A model generated the notes under the pieces. It worked only from the letters and a program-made list of their open reading frames with translations. It ran no database searches and was not told the origin of the DNA. This document shows positions 1 to 7,837 of a stretch of 64,000 nt of DNA, in pieces. A program made the translations under genes and the position numbers. The stretch spans positions 57,231-121,230 of the forward strand of contig CAWUIB010000012.1 in NCBI GenBank assembly GCA_963922335.1, written 5' to 3'. Origin of the DNA: CALBPI01 sp963922335 (GTDB taxonomy: Bacteria > Pseudomonadota > Gammaproteobacteria > Steroidobacterales > Woeseiaceae). The number at the start of each line of letters is the position of its first letter. Position 1 is the stretch's first letter.

Positions 1-532
1 GTCTGCCGCCTACAGCCAGTTGTTCGAGTAGCGCGGTCGGTATCCGCTCTGGTGCTGCGGCGACGATGATGCCGTCGTAGGGACCATGTTTGGCCCAGCC
101 CTGCCATCCATCACCGTGGCGAAATCGCACGTTGTAAACCTTCAATCCGGCGAGACGCTCGCGCGTCTTGCCGAGGATCGGGCCGACATACTCGATGCTG
201 TGAATATAACGAACCAAAGGCGCCAGAATCGCTGTCTGGTAACCGCAACCCGTGCCGATTTCGAGCACTTGCTCAACCGGACCCGCTTCGAGCAGTGCTT
301 CGGTCATTCGCGCGACGATATAGGGCTGGCTGATGGTTTGCCCATGACCAATCGGAAGCGCAGTATCTTCGTAGGCCCGACTCGCGAGGGCCTCATCCAC
401 GAACAGATGCCTGGGTACTGCACGAATTTGCGACAAGACACGTGAGTTGCTGATTCCTTGCGCCTTCAGTCGCTCGATTAGCCGCTCTCGCGTGCGCGCG
501 GAGGTCATGCCGATTCCGGAGGTTGTGCTCAT
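1..532 (-). CDS. pcm: Protein-L-isoaspartate O-methyltransferase, C-terminus beyond window
   Basis: Repairs damaged proteins by SAM-dependent methylation of L-isoaspartyl residues in the cytoplasm. The visible 177 residues carry the family pattern: an N-terminal helix with RTRERLIERL, the ALPIGHGQTISQPYIVARM substrate/active-site stretch, the SAM-binding VLEIGTGCGYQTAIL motif, and the RHGDGWQGW and YDGIIVAAAPERIP segments. The gene runs off the left edge, so the C-terminal part is missing. The start at 532 has an AGGGA sequence about 8 bases upstream. A second ATG at 508, preceded by GGAA, begins MTSARTRERL, close to how many homologues start, and is a real alternative. It is divergent from smrA. 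In E. coli surE precedes pcm and truD precedes surE; here surE is absent and a rightward smr gene lies between truD and pcm. Confidence 0.93.
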   Translation of the reverse strand, partial: MSTTSGIGMTSARTRERLIERLKAQGISNSRVLSQIRAVPRHLFVDEALASRAYEDTALPIGHGQTISQPYIVARMTEALLEAGPVEQVLEIGTGCGYQTAILAPLVRYIHSIEYVGPILGKTRERLAGLKVYNVRFRHGDGWQGWAKHGPYDGIIVAAAPERIPTALLEQLAVGGR

Positions 533-697
533 GGCCCCTTCCCTGCGGTCAGACCAAAATGCACTTCCATTGTCTTGTATGTTCCAGACATCGGGTCGAA
601 ATGATACGCAATCGTTGGCATGCCGAGTAGCGACCCGAGCACTTTTACCGCATCCATCAAAGACGTATGCTCGAACGAGATCACTGGGAGCGCCCTG

Positions 698-1237
698 ATG
701 AGTGACGATGTGAGCCAGACTGACGACGATACCGACCTGTTTCGCCAGGCGGTCAGTGACGCGCGACCGCTAAAAAAGAAGCCCGTTGAGCATACGCGCA
801 GGCCACCACCCTCGCCCCGCGCGACCATGCGTCGGCGTGACGAAGCCGACGTGCTCCAGGAAAGTCTCAATGCCGATATTGAGACTATGGAATGGCGCAA
901 TGGAGATGCGCTGCGGTACCGACGCCCGGAAGTTGGCGAGCGCGTGCTGCGCAAGCTGTCACGGGGACAATTTCGGGTCGAAGCCGAGATCGACTTGCAC
1001 GGGTACACGGTCCGCGAAGCCAGGGAAGTCATGCGCGACTTCATGGCAGATTGTGAATATCACCACTGGCGATGTGTTCGGGTCATCCACGGCAAAGGAC
1101 TGGGGTCGGGTCATCGTGGTCCGCAATTGAAAGGTAATGTTGACGGCTGGCTGAGGCGTGACGACCGTGTGGCTGCGTTCACCTCCGCAAGGCAGGTCGA
1201 CGGCGGTAGTGGTGCTGTCTACGTGCTCCTGCGCTAA
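698..1237 (+). CDS. smrA: Smr-domain endonuclease-like protein (SmrA family)
   Basis: A 179-residue protein of the Smr/MutS2-C family; members are nicking endonucleases or RNA-cleaving proteins, although the cellular role of SmrA is not settled. The N-terminus (DDTDLFRQAVSDARPLKKKP) matches the SmrA-type leader that precedes a basic stretch, and the C-terminal Smr domain has the DLHGYTVREA and RVIHGKGLGSG motifs. The start at 698 was chosen because GGGAG lies 7 bases upstream and the protein then begins like known SmrA proteins; an upstream in-frame start at 620 would add 26 residues without family similarity. Its stop overlaps the stop of truD on the other strand by four bases. Confidence 0.88.
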   Translation: MSDDVSQTDDDTDLFRQAVSDARPLKKKPVEHTRRPPPSPRATMRRRDEADVLQESLNADIETMEWRNGDALRYRRPEVGERVLRKLSRGQFRVEAEIDLHGYTVREAREVMRDFMADCEYHHWRCVRVIHGKGLGSGHRGPQLKGNVDGWLRRDDRVAAFTSARQVDGGSGAVYVLLR

Positions 1238-2247
1238 TCCGGCAAGAGCAACTCGTTCAATAACGCCGTCGCAAAACTGCCTGCGGGCAGCTCGAAAGTC
1301 AGGTGTGCCGTCTCGTTAGTGTATTCACAGCTAAAGACTTTCGGCACCACACGCAAACTGCGTCGACCCGCTTTAGCACCGCCGCGTTCCGCCGCTGACG
1401 CCCACTTTGCGCAGTCTTCAATTATCGTTGCCTCAAGCTGAGCCGCATCAGATCGAACATCCGTATCACCACGCCCGTGAAGCGGACCGGTTGGATGCAG
1501 ATCTCGCAGGTCCGCGCGACGCTTCGCGGTGTCGAGCTCATCCGATTCGACGGCGAAAACGCTATTACTCCCCTCGAGCTGAACAACATCACCGTCCAGA
1601 GGGGTGTCCCAGGTTTGCGCTTTAACACGAGTGGCGAGGACACTGTTGAAAATAGCAGCCCGAGCCGCCGATAAAGCGAGGCCGCGTTCATTACGCCGCA
1701 GGCGCCGCCCGTCGGCTAGTCCCTCTGCCGCATGCAGGTTACTGAAGCCGCGTCCAAAGCGCTGTGCACCAAAGTAGTTCGGCACACCCCGGCCGATCGC
1801 CAGGATTAACTCCGGATCGGGAGCGTGACCCATCTCACGTAGTCGCACCTCGAAACGATTACCCCGCAACGCACCCGTCCGAATCTTGCGGTTATGCCGC
1901 TCTGTCGCCTGAATCTGCACGCCGGGTGCCGAAAAATCTGACCAGTCCACAGTCCGTCCAGGGACTTGCACACTAAACCATTGATCCGTCACTGCCGCTC
2001 GATCCTTGCGGCCCGCAAAGCTTACATTCTTGGCACTGACTTGCGCATAGCGTGCGAGCTGACGTGCTACCCACTCCGTATTGGCGTCGGTCTTTTGAAT
2101 CCAAAGAACCTCATGCTCGCCGTCGCCGCTGGGTGTCCAATTCGGCAACTCGATAACGCGGAAGTCCTCCGGGATGTACTTGATGCGGGCGGACTGACGA
2201 TCGCCGGACAATGCCGGAGGCACCGGCCAGGGAGAAGGATCGAGCAA
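1234..2247 (-). CDS. truD: tRNA pseudouridine(13) synthase TruD
   Basis: Isomerises uridine-13 of some tRNAs to pseudouridine. The 337 residues match family length. Recognisable elements in order: PEDFRVIELP near residue 26, the catalytic-aspartate motif FAGRKDRAAVTDQWFSV around residues 77-93, RHNRKIRTGALRGNRFEVRLR, the GVPNYFGAQRFGRGFSN motif, and a C-terminal FSCEYTNETAHLTFELPAGSFATALL segment. It starts two bases after the ftsB stop, so the two are surely cotranscribed. In E. coli ispD and ispF sit between ftsB and truD; both are missing here. Confidence 0.96.
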   Translation of the reverse strand: MLDPSPWPVPPALSGDRQSARIKYIPEDFRVIELPNWTPSGDGEHEVLWIQKTDANTEWVARQLARYAQVSAKNVSFAGRKDRAAVTDQWFSVQVPGRTVDWSDFSAPGVQIQATERHNRKIRTGALRGNRFEVRLREMGHAPDPELILAIGRGVPNYFGAQRFGRGFSNLHAAEGLADGRRLRRNERGLALSAARAAIFNSVLATRVKAQTWDTPLDGDVVQLEGSNSVFAVESDELDTAKRRADLRDLHPTGPLHGRGDTDVRSDAAQLEATIIEDCAKWASAAERGGAKAGRRSLRVVPKVFSCEYTNETAHLTFELPAGSFATALLNELLLPD

Positions 2248-2249
2248 AA

Positions 2250-2525
2250 TTAGTCAGACGCGATGATCTGGTAAAACGACTCGTTTTCGGAGATCAATCC
2301 AAGATCGGACCGCGCTCGCTCCTCGGCGGCCTCAAGACCATGCTTCAGATTCTTGACTTCACCGGATAGCGCCGCGTTTCGCGCCTGCAAGGCGCTGATT
2401 TCCTGTCGCGTCTGTGTGACTTCGGCCTGCAGCCGCTGCGTGCGTCGCAGACCATCCGCAGACAACAACAAAACGGCCAGCGTTGAAACCAGCAGTAGCA
2501 TCAACAACGCCAGCAGCAGGTTCAT
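2250..2525 (-). CDS. ftsB: Cell division protein FtsB
   Basis: Small bitopic inner-membrane protein of the FtsQLB divisome subcomplex. It shows the expected layout: a short N-terminus, one hydrophobic membrane segment (LLLALLMLLLVSTLAVLLL), a coiled coil rich in Q/E/L/A, and the family-typical end ARSDLGLISENESFYQII, which parallels ARNELSMTRPGETFYRLV in E. coli FtsB. The start at 2525 gives 91 residues with the membrane segment at the very N-terminus, as in the family, but its ribosome site is poor. An ATG at 2579 would add 18 residues. It lies downstream of eno and directly upstream of truD. Confidence 0.88.
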   Translation of the reverse strand: MNLLLALLMLLLVSTLAVLLLSADGLRRTQRLQAEVTQTRQEISALQARNAALSGEVKNLKHGLEAAEERARSDLGLISENESFYQIIASD

Positions 2526-2613
2526 TCCCCAACTAGATTCCGATTGTGCTGCAAGTCCGGTCAAAGACAGGTTCCCCATGCGCCAATGCAAATCAACGGT
2601 GTGCTTGGCAAAG

Positions 2614-3912
2614 TTACAGGCTCACGGCTCGCGGAAAAGCGCTCCGCGCATCGTATTGCGCGTTCTCGCCCAGTAACGATTCGATCCTCAGAAGTTGATT
2701 GTACTTCGAAATTCGATCGGAACGCGACAACGAGCCTGTCTTGATCTGTGTCGCACGCGATCCCACGGCAAGATCGGCGATCGTGGCGTCGGCCGTTTCA
2801 CCGGACCGATGCGAAACAACCGCTGTGTATTCGGCGTCGATCGCCATATTGATCGCTGCCTGTGTTTCCGTGAGCGTGCCAATCTGGTTTGGCTTGATCA
2901 GGATTGAATTGGCGATCGAATCACGGATGCCTCTTGAAAGAATTTCTGTGTTCGTCACAAACAGATCATCACCGACCAACTGCACTCGATCACCGAGTTT
3001 GCGAGTCAACGTTGCCCATCCATCCCAATCCGATTCATCCATACCGTCCTCAATGCTGATGATCGGAAACGCGTCGCACAAACCACCAAGGTAATCGGCG
3101 AACCCGTCCGCATCAAAGTCGCGATTCTCCGATGAAAGTCGGTACACACCCGCGTCATAGAACTCGGAACTTGCGACATCCAACCCAAGGTAAACCTGCT
3201 CACCAGGCTTATAGCCTGCTCGCTCGATCGCGGTCATGATCGTGGTCAACGCATCTTTGTTGGATGGGAGATTCGGCGCAAACCCGCCTTCATCGCCGAC
3301 CGCCGTATTCATACCCGCATCTGACAGGACTGACTTCAGGTGATGGAACACTTCCGCACCGCAACGCAGGGCTTCACTGAACCGGTCAAACCCCACTGGA
3401 AGAATCATGAATTCCTGGATGTCGACGCTATTGTCCGCATGCGCACCGCCGTTGATGATGTTCATCATGGGCACCGGCATATCAACGCCGGAGCCGAGCG
3501 TACGGAATAGCGGCAGTTGCCGACTTACTGACACGGCTCGCGCCGACGCAAGCGAAACGGCTAGCAATGCGTTGGCGCCCAGTCTCGATTTGTTGGGTGT
3601 GCCGTCCAGTTCGATCATCGCACCGTCCAATGCGCCCTGATCTGCAGCATCTCTTCCCACCAACAGCTCACGCAGTTCGCCGTTGACCGAGGCGACCGCG
3701 TTCAACACGCCCTTGCCGAGGTAACGTGCGGGATCACCGTCACGCAACTCCACCGCCTCGCGTGAACCCGTGGAAGCCCCCGAAGGAACGCCTGCGCGCC
3801 CATAGCTACCGTCCTGAAGCCATACCTCAGCTTCTACGGTGGGATTGCCGCGGCTGTCGAGAATCTCTCTCCCGGCGATCAGCTTGATGGTGGTGTTATT
3901 GATATCACTCAT
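2614..3912 (-). CDS. eno: Enolase (phosphopyruvate hydratase)
   Basis: Interconverts 2-phosphoglycerate and phosphoenolpyruvate; in many proteobacteria it is also a degradosome component. Full length at 432 residues. Motifs seen: GREILDSRGNPTVEAEV at the N-terminus, GVPSGASTGSREAVELRDGD (substrate loop), SIEDGMDESDWDGW and LVGDDLFVTN (metal-binding acidic residues), LIKPNQIGTLTET (catalytic lysine), and VVSHRSGETAD (enolase signature). The stop codon of kdsA overlaps its start by four bases, giving the usual pyrG-kdsA-eno order. Confidence 0.98.
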   Translation of the reverse strand: MSDINNTTIKLIAGREILDSRGNPTVEAEVWLQDGSYGRAGVPSGASTGSREAVELRDGDPARYLGKGVLNAVASVNGELRELLVGRDAADQGALDGAMIELDGTPNKSRLGANALLAVSLASARAVSVSRQLPLFRTLGSGVDMPVPMMNIINGGAHADNSVDIQEFMILPVGFDRFSEALRCGAEVFHHLKSVLSDAGMNTAVGDEGGFAPNLPSNKDALTTIMTAIERAGYKPGEQVYLGLDVASSEFYDAGVYRLSSENRDFDADGFADYLGGLCDAFPIISIEDGMDESDWDGWATLTRKLGDRVQLVGDDLFVTNTEILSRGIRDSIANSILIKPNQIGTLTETQAAINMAIDAEYTAVVSHRSGETADATIADLAVGSRATQIKTGSLSRSDRISKYNQLLRIESLLGENAQYDARSAFPRAVSL

Positions 3913-4760
3913 TTGGGCTCCCCAAGGCCAAACTGAGATTCGGCAAACGGTGCCGACTTCACGGTCTCGTCAATTCGCTTCAGCTGCGCCAGCAGATCTC
4001 GCATGTGATCCAGCGGCCAGGCGTTTGGCCCATCCGAGAGCGCCTCATCCGGATTCGGGTGTGTCTCCATAAAGACGCCCGCCACGCCGGTCGCCACCGC
4101 TGCACGCGCCAATACCGGCACAAACTCACGCTGCCCACCGGACGCGGTGCCTTTGCCACCGGGCAGCTGTACCGAGTGGGTGGCGTCGAAAACCACCGGC
4201 GCGCCGGTTCGACGCATGATGGCCAGCGATCGCATATCCGAAATCAAGTTGTTGTAGCCAAACGTGAAGCCGCGCTCGCACACCATGATTTTCTCGTTTC
4301 CGGTGGACTTCGCCTTCTCAACAACGTTGTCCATCTCCCAGGGAGAAAGAAACTGGCCCTTCTTGATGTTGACCGCAATGCCCTGTTTGCAAACGTTCAG
4401 GATGAAGTTGGTCTGTCGGCACAAAAATGCAGGCGTTTGCATAACATCCACAACTTCTGCCACTTCGTCGAAAGGCGTGTCTTCATGCACGTCTGTCAGC
4501 ACGGGTAGCTCAAGCTCGCGCCGCACCTTGGCGAGTATCTCCAACCCTTCAGCCATCCCGGGACCACGATAGCTAGAGGCTGAGCTGCGATTCGCTTTGT
4601 CGAATGAGGACTTATAGATCAGACCAATACCCAGCTCGTCGGTCATTGCCTTCAGACGCGTCGCTGTTTCGAAGGTCGTCTTCTCATTTTCAACCACACA
4701 ATTACCCGCAATCAGGAAAAACGGCTGATCGAGTCCGATACTGATATTTCCAATGTTCAC
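3909..4760 (-). CDS. kdsA: 3-deoxy-8-phosphooctulonate (KDO-8-P) synthase, metal-dependent type
   Basis: Condenses phosphoenolpyruvate with arabinose-5-phosphate to make KDO-8-P, the precursor of the inner-core sugar of lipopolysaccharide. 283 residues. The motifs YKSSFDKANRSS, SYRGPGMAEGLEIL, FLCRQTN, NIKKGQFLSP and FDATHSVQLPGG are clear. Cys21 (in AGNCVVEN) stands where the metal-independent E. coli enzyme has Asn26; His195, Glu232 and Asp243 complete the four metal ligands known from the Aquifex enzyme. I therefore assign it to the metal-dependent class. It overlaps pyrG and eno by four bases each. Confidence 0.96.
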   Translation of the reverse strand: MNIGNISIGLDQPFFLIAGNCVVENEKTTFETATRLKAMTDELGIGLIYKSSFDKANRSSASSYRGPGMAEGLEILAKVRRELELPVLTDVHEDTPFDEVAEVVDVMQTPAFLCRQTNFILNVCKQGIAVNIKKGQFLSPWEMDNVVEKAKSTGNEKIMVCERGFTFGYNNLISDMRSLAIMRRTGAPVVFDATHSVQLPGGKGTASGGQREFVPVLARAAVATGVAGVFMETHPNPDEALSDGPNAWPLDHMRDLLAQLKRIDETVKSAPFAESQFGLGEPK

Positions 4761-6409
4761 TGTGCTTGCGCCTTCACCGAAGTTGGCGCGCGCTCGGCCA
4801 TCGCACGTGCTGCTTTCACGAAGCTGGCGAACAGCGGATGACCGTCGCGTGGGTTGCTGGTGAATTCCGGGTGGAACTGACTAGCAACAAACCAGGGGTG
4901 ATCCGGCAGCTCGACCATCTCGACCAGGTCATCGGGAGACAGACCACTAAACCGCATGCCCGCCGAGGCGAGTTTTTCGCGGTAGTTGTTATTGACCTCA
5001 AACCGGTGCCTGTGACGCTCGCGAATTTCATCAACGCCATAGATTTCACGGACGGTACTGCCAGGTTGCAGCGCAACCTGTTGCGCGCCAAGTCGCATGG
5101 TGCCACCGAGATTCGATTGCTCGCTCCGAAGTTGCGTGACGCCATCAAGGTTTTGCCACTCGGTGATCAGACCAACAACCGGATGGTCAGTATCTTTATC
5201 GAACTCGGTGCTGTGCGCTCCCTCGAACCCTGCCACGTAGCGTGCGAACTCGATGACCGCAACTTGCATACCGAGACAGATGCCGAGATAGGGGATACCG
5301 TTCTCTCGCGCGAAACGTACGGTTGCGATCTTGCCTTCGATACCACGATCGCCAAAACCGCCCGGGACCAACAGCGCATCGTATTGGCGCAACTGATTGG
5401 TACCGTCGTTCTCGATGTCCTGTGATTCTACGTAGTGAATATTGACACGAGTGTGCGTGTGTATGCCTGCGTGCAACAGCGCTTCGGTCAATGAAATGTA
5501 GGAATCGCGAAAGTCGACGTATTTGCCCACCATCGCGATATTCACTTCGCCATTCGGGTTGCGCTTCGCGTCGACGACGCTCTGCCATTCGGACAGATCC
5601 GCCTTGGGCACATCCAGACGCAACTGGCGGCAGATAATCTCGTCGAACCCTTGCTCGTGAAGCACCATCGGAATCCGATAAAGATCATCGACGTCATACG
5701 CCGAGATCACAGCGTTCTCCTGCACGTTGGTGAACAAGGCAATTTTGCGGCGTTGCTCGTCCGGCAGCGGCTGCTCGGAGCGACACACGAGAATATCCGG
5801 TTGGATACCGATCGACCGTAGCTCTTTGACCGAGTGTTGCGTCGGCTTGGTCTTAATCTCTGAACTGGTTGCAATGTAGGGCACCAACGTCAGGTGCACA
5901 TAAGCCACGCGCTCACGCCCAAGCTCGACGCCCATTTGCCGAATGGCCTCCAAAAAGGGCAGCGACTCAATGTCGCCGACGGTGCCACCGATTTCGACGA
6001 AGCAGACATCCGCATCTCCCGCTCCCCGACGAATCGAAGCCTTGATCTCATCGGTCACGTGCGGAATTACTTGCACCGTTGCGCCGAGATAGTCACCTCG
6101 CCGCTCGCGCGCGATGACAGACTCATAGATTTTTCCGGTAGTGAAGTTGCTGTGTCGACCCGTGGTGACTTTGACGAAGCGCTCGTAGTGCCCGAGATCC
6201 AGGTCAGTCTCCGAGCCATCGTCGGTAACGAATACCTCACCGTGCTGGAACGGACTCATAGTGCCCGGATCCACGTTGATGTAAGGGTCGAGCTTCATCA
6301 TGCTGATGGATAGCCCGCGCGACTCGAGAATGGCGGCGAGACAAGCGGAAGTGATGCCTTTCCCAAGGGAAGAAACAACGCCGCCGGTAATAAATACGTA
6401 TGAAGTCAT
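4757..6409 (-). CDS. pyrG: CTP synthase (glutamine-hydrolysing)
   Basis: Aminates UTP to CTP with ATP and glutamine. 550 residues, full length. The N-terminal synthetase domain opens with FITGGVVSSLGKGITSACLAAILE and carries KLDPYINVDPGTMSPFQHGEVFVTDDGSE. The C-terminal class I glutamine amidotransferase domain shows VPGGFGDRG, the nucleophile motif GICLGMQ, and ASQFHPEFTSNP with the catalytic His and Glu. The ribosome site is weak. A terminator-like hairpin with a U tract ends only about 17 bases before the start codon, which points to leader-level control or to read-through from tilS. Confidence 0.98.
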   Translation of the reverse strand: MTSYVFITGGVVSSLGKGITSACLAAILESRGLSISMMKLDPYINVDPGTMSPFQHGEVFVTDDGSETDLDLGHYERFVKVTTGRHSNFTTGKIYESVIARERRGDYLGATVQVIPHVTDEIKASIRRGAGDADVCFVEIGGTVGDIESLPFLEAIRQMGVELGRERVAYVHLTLVPYIATSSEIKTKPTQHSVKELRSIGIQPDILVCRSEQPLPDEQRRKIALFTNVQENAVISAYDVDDLYRIPMVLHEQGFDEIICRQLRLDVPKADLSEWQSVVDAKRNPNGEVNIAMVGKYVDFRDSYISLTEALLHAGIHTHTRVNIHYVESQDIENDGTNQLRQYDALLVPGGFGDRGIEGKIATVRFARENGIPYLGICLGMQVAVIEFARYVAGFEGAHSTEFDKDTDHPVVGLITEWQNLDGVTQLRSEQSNLGGTMRLGAQQVALQPGSTVREIYGVDEIRERHRHRFEVNNNYREKLASAGMRFSGLSPDDLVEMVELPDHPWFVASQFHPEFTSNPRDGHPLFASFVKAARAMAERAPTSVKAQAQ

Positions 6410-6425
6410 GGGCTATCCGTCTGGC

Positions 6426-6473
6426 AACAAAAAAAGCCGGAGTAAAGGTTCGGTTCCAAGCCTTTACTCCGGC
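6426..6473 (-). terminator. Terminator-like hairpin in the pyrG leader (after tilS)
   Basis: On the minus strand a perfect 13-base-pair stem (arms at 6461-6473 and 6436-6448, sequence GCCGGAGTAAAGG and its complement) with a 12-base loop is followed by a run of seven T residues, the standard form of an intrinsic terminator. It lies about 34 bases after the tilS stop, but the U tract ends about 17 bases before the pyrG start, leaving no room for a promoter between it and pyrG. It can act as the tilS terminator, as a pyrG attenuator, or both. Confidence 0.85.
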
Positions 6474-6506
6474 CTTCGAACGTGCGAACACGTCATCAGA
6501 ACGGAA

Positions 6507-7835
6507 TCAAACGATACCAGAGCCGGTCAGCCCAGACAATCCGATGTCCGGTCTCGCCTGCCAGATGAGAGCGCTCCGCCGCAACGAATCAGGCCATGCG
6601 GCGAGCTTATGGCAACCGATGGCAACCAGATCTTCATCAAGACTTAACAGCGGAATGCGCGTGCGCGCCCAGGGAGGGATGCCGCGTCCCTGGCACCAGG
6701 CAGCAAAGCTGTGGCGCGGCCGGTCGCCGTCCAGCACGCTGATCCCGGGCTCCCGGAAGTGACACCGCAGACGGACGGCATCCGCCGGGCGCGCAGAAAG
6801 CGATAAGCGGCCCAAACCCGCGGGTAGCTGAAGTTGGCAATGGCCGTCCCAATCCCTCGTAAACCCTTCCGGCTCCTCGGGCAGCGGCGGCAGGAAGAAC
6901 AGCTGATCCCGATAGCGGCGCACCGTGCCGCCATTCCATGCGACCAGACCCCGCCCCGAATGCCCACGCACAAGCTGAGACACGCTGGCAAGCCGCGCTT
7001 GGTTTGGCGCGACGAGTCCGAGCGCTCTGCAGCCAGCACGAAGCGCGTTGGCGAGCCGCCGCTCATCCAGTCGCGAGAGACGTTCGCATGAGGCAACCTC
7101 GCGCGAAACCCCGAGTGCAAGCCGCCAATCCAACAGTCCGATTCGGTCGAGCTCGGCGCTTGCGTGCTGTTGCCACCGAGCAGCACGCGAGAGTGTTTTC
7201 GTTGCGGCTGGCCAACGCTGCCGGATCACGGGCATAACCTGCCCGCGCAGGAAGTTGCGATCGAATGCATGGTCGTCGTTACTGGGATCATCGAACCATT
7301 GCAGACCATGCTGCTGTGCATAGGCCTCAATGTCAGCCCGCGTGACATCCAGTAGTGGCCGCAGCAATCGACCGCGACCGAAGCTCGCCGAAAACGGCAT
7401 ACCAGAGAGACCTGCTGGTCCCGCACCTCGCAACAACTGTAGCAGCAGCGTTTCCGCCTGATCGTCAGCGTGTTGCGCCGTCAGCAGACACTCGTCGTTC
7501 GAAATTTCATCGGCCAGCGCCAGATATCTGGCATCTCGGGCAGATGCTTCAATGCCGCGATCCGAGTCGACATTGACGGTCACGTCGAGGATACGCACTG
7601 CAACGCCCATTCCTGCAGCACTTTCAAGTACCGATTGCGTCCATTCCGAGGTTACTTCGGGCTGCAAACCATGAGCGACGTGCAGCGCATCGACGCGGCC
7701 ACACGCATTCGCCTGCAACGCGTGGAGCAATACTGTTGAGTCCAGTCCACCACTGAACGCTACACGCCAGCGCGGCGGCGAAAATCGAGCCAGGAGACTC
7801 GCAACGGCATCGGTGACCGCCGCGGGGTCAGACAC
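6507..7835 (-). CDS. tilS: tRNA(Ile)-lysidine synthetase TilS
   Basis: Converts the wobble cytidine-34 of a minor tRNA-Ile to lysidine so that it reads AUA codons; essential. 442 residues, close to E. coli TilS. The PP-loop ATP-pyrophosphatase motif SGGLDST is at residues 29-35, followed by HVAHGLQ, an LLTAQHADDQAETLLLQLLRGAG segment typical of TilS, and RPLLDVTRADIEAYAQQHGLQWFDDPSN. The C-terminal substrate-binding region (from about residue 350) is less conserved. The start codon is GTG, three bases after the accA stop, so tilS follows accA in one transcript. Confidence 0.95.
   Translation of the reverse strand: MSDPAAVTDAVASLLARFSPPRWRVAFSGGLDSTVLLHALQANACGRVDALHVAHGLQPEVTSEWTQSVLESAAGMGVAVRILDVTVNVDSDRGIEASARDARYLALADEISNDECLLTAQHADDQAETLLLQLLRGAGPAGLSGMPFSASFGRGRLLRPLLDVTRADIEAYAQQHGLQWFDDPSNDDHAFDRNFLRGQVMPVIRQRWPAATKTLSRAARWQQHASAELDRIGLLDWRLALGVSREVASCERLSRLDERRLANALRAGCRALGLVAPNQARLASVSQLVRGHSGRGLVAWNGGTVRRYRDQLFFLPPLPEEPEGFTRDWDGHCQLQLPAGLGRLSLSARPADAVRLRCHFREPGISVLDGDRPRHSFAAWCQGRGIPPWARTRIPLLSLDEDLVAIGCHKLAAWPDSLRRSALIWQARPDIGLSGLTGSGIV
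6511..6539 (-). promoter_or_regulatory. Candidate sigma70 promoter for pyrG inside the end of tilS
   Basis: The minus strand reads TTGTCT, a 17-base spacer, then TATCGT (four of six matches to each consensus hexamer). Transcription would start near 6504 and give a leader of roughly 95 bases that includes the terminator-like hairpin at 6426-6473. This is inferred from sequence only. Confidence 0.4.
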
Positions 7836-7837
7836 GC

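Noticed and set aside
529..657. Short minus-strand frame (42 codons) ending in an ATGA overlap with pcm
   Set aside because: The overlap looks operon-like, but the frame opens inside the smrA 5' region, has no ribosome site I trust, resembles neither SurE nor any other family, and may be chance.
4005..5425. Long plus-strand frames opposite kdsA and pyrG
   Set aside because: Antisense shadows of conserved genes with no domain signal.
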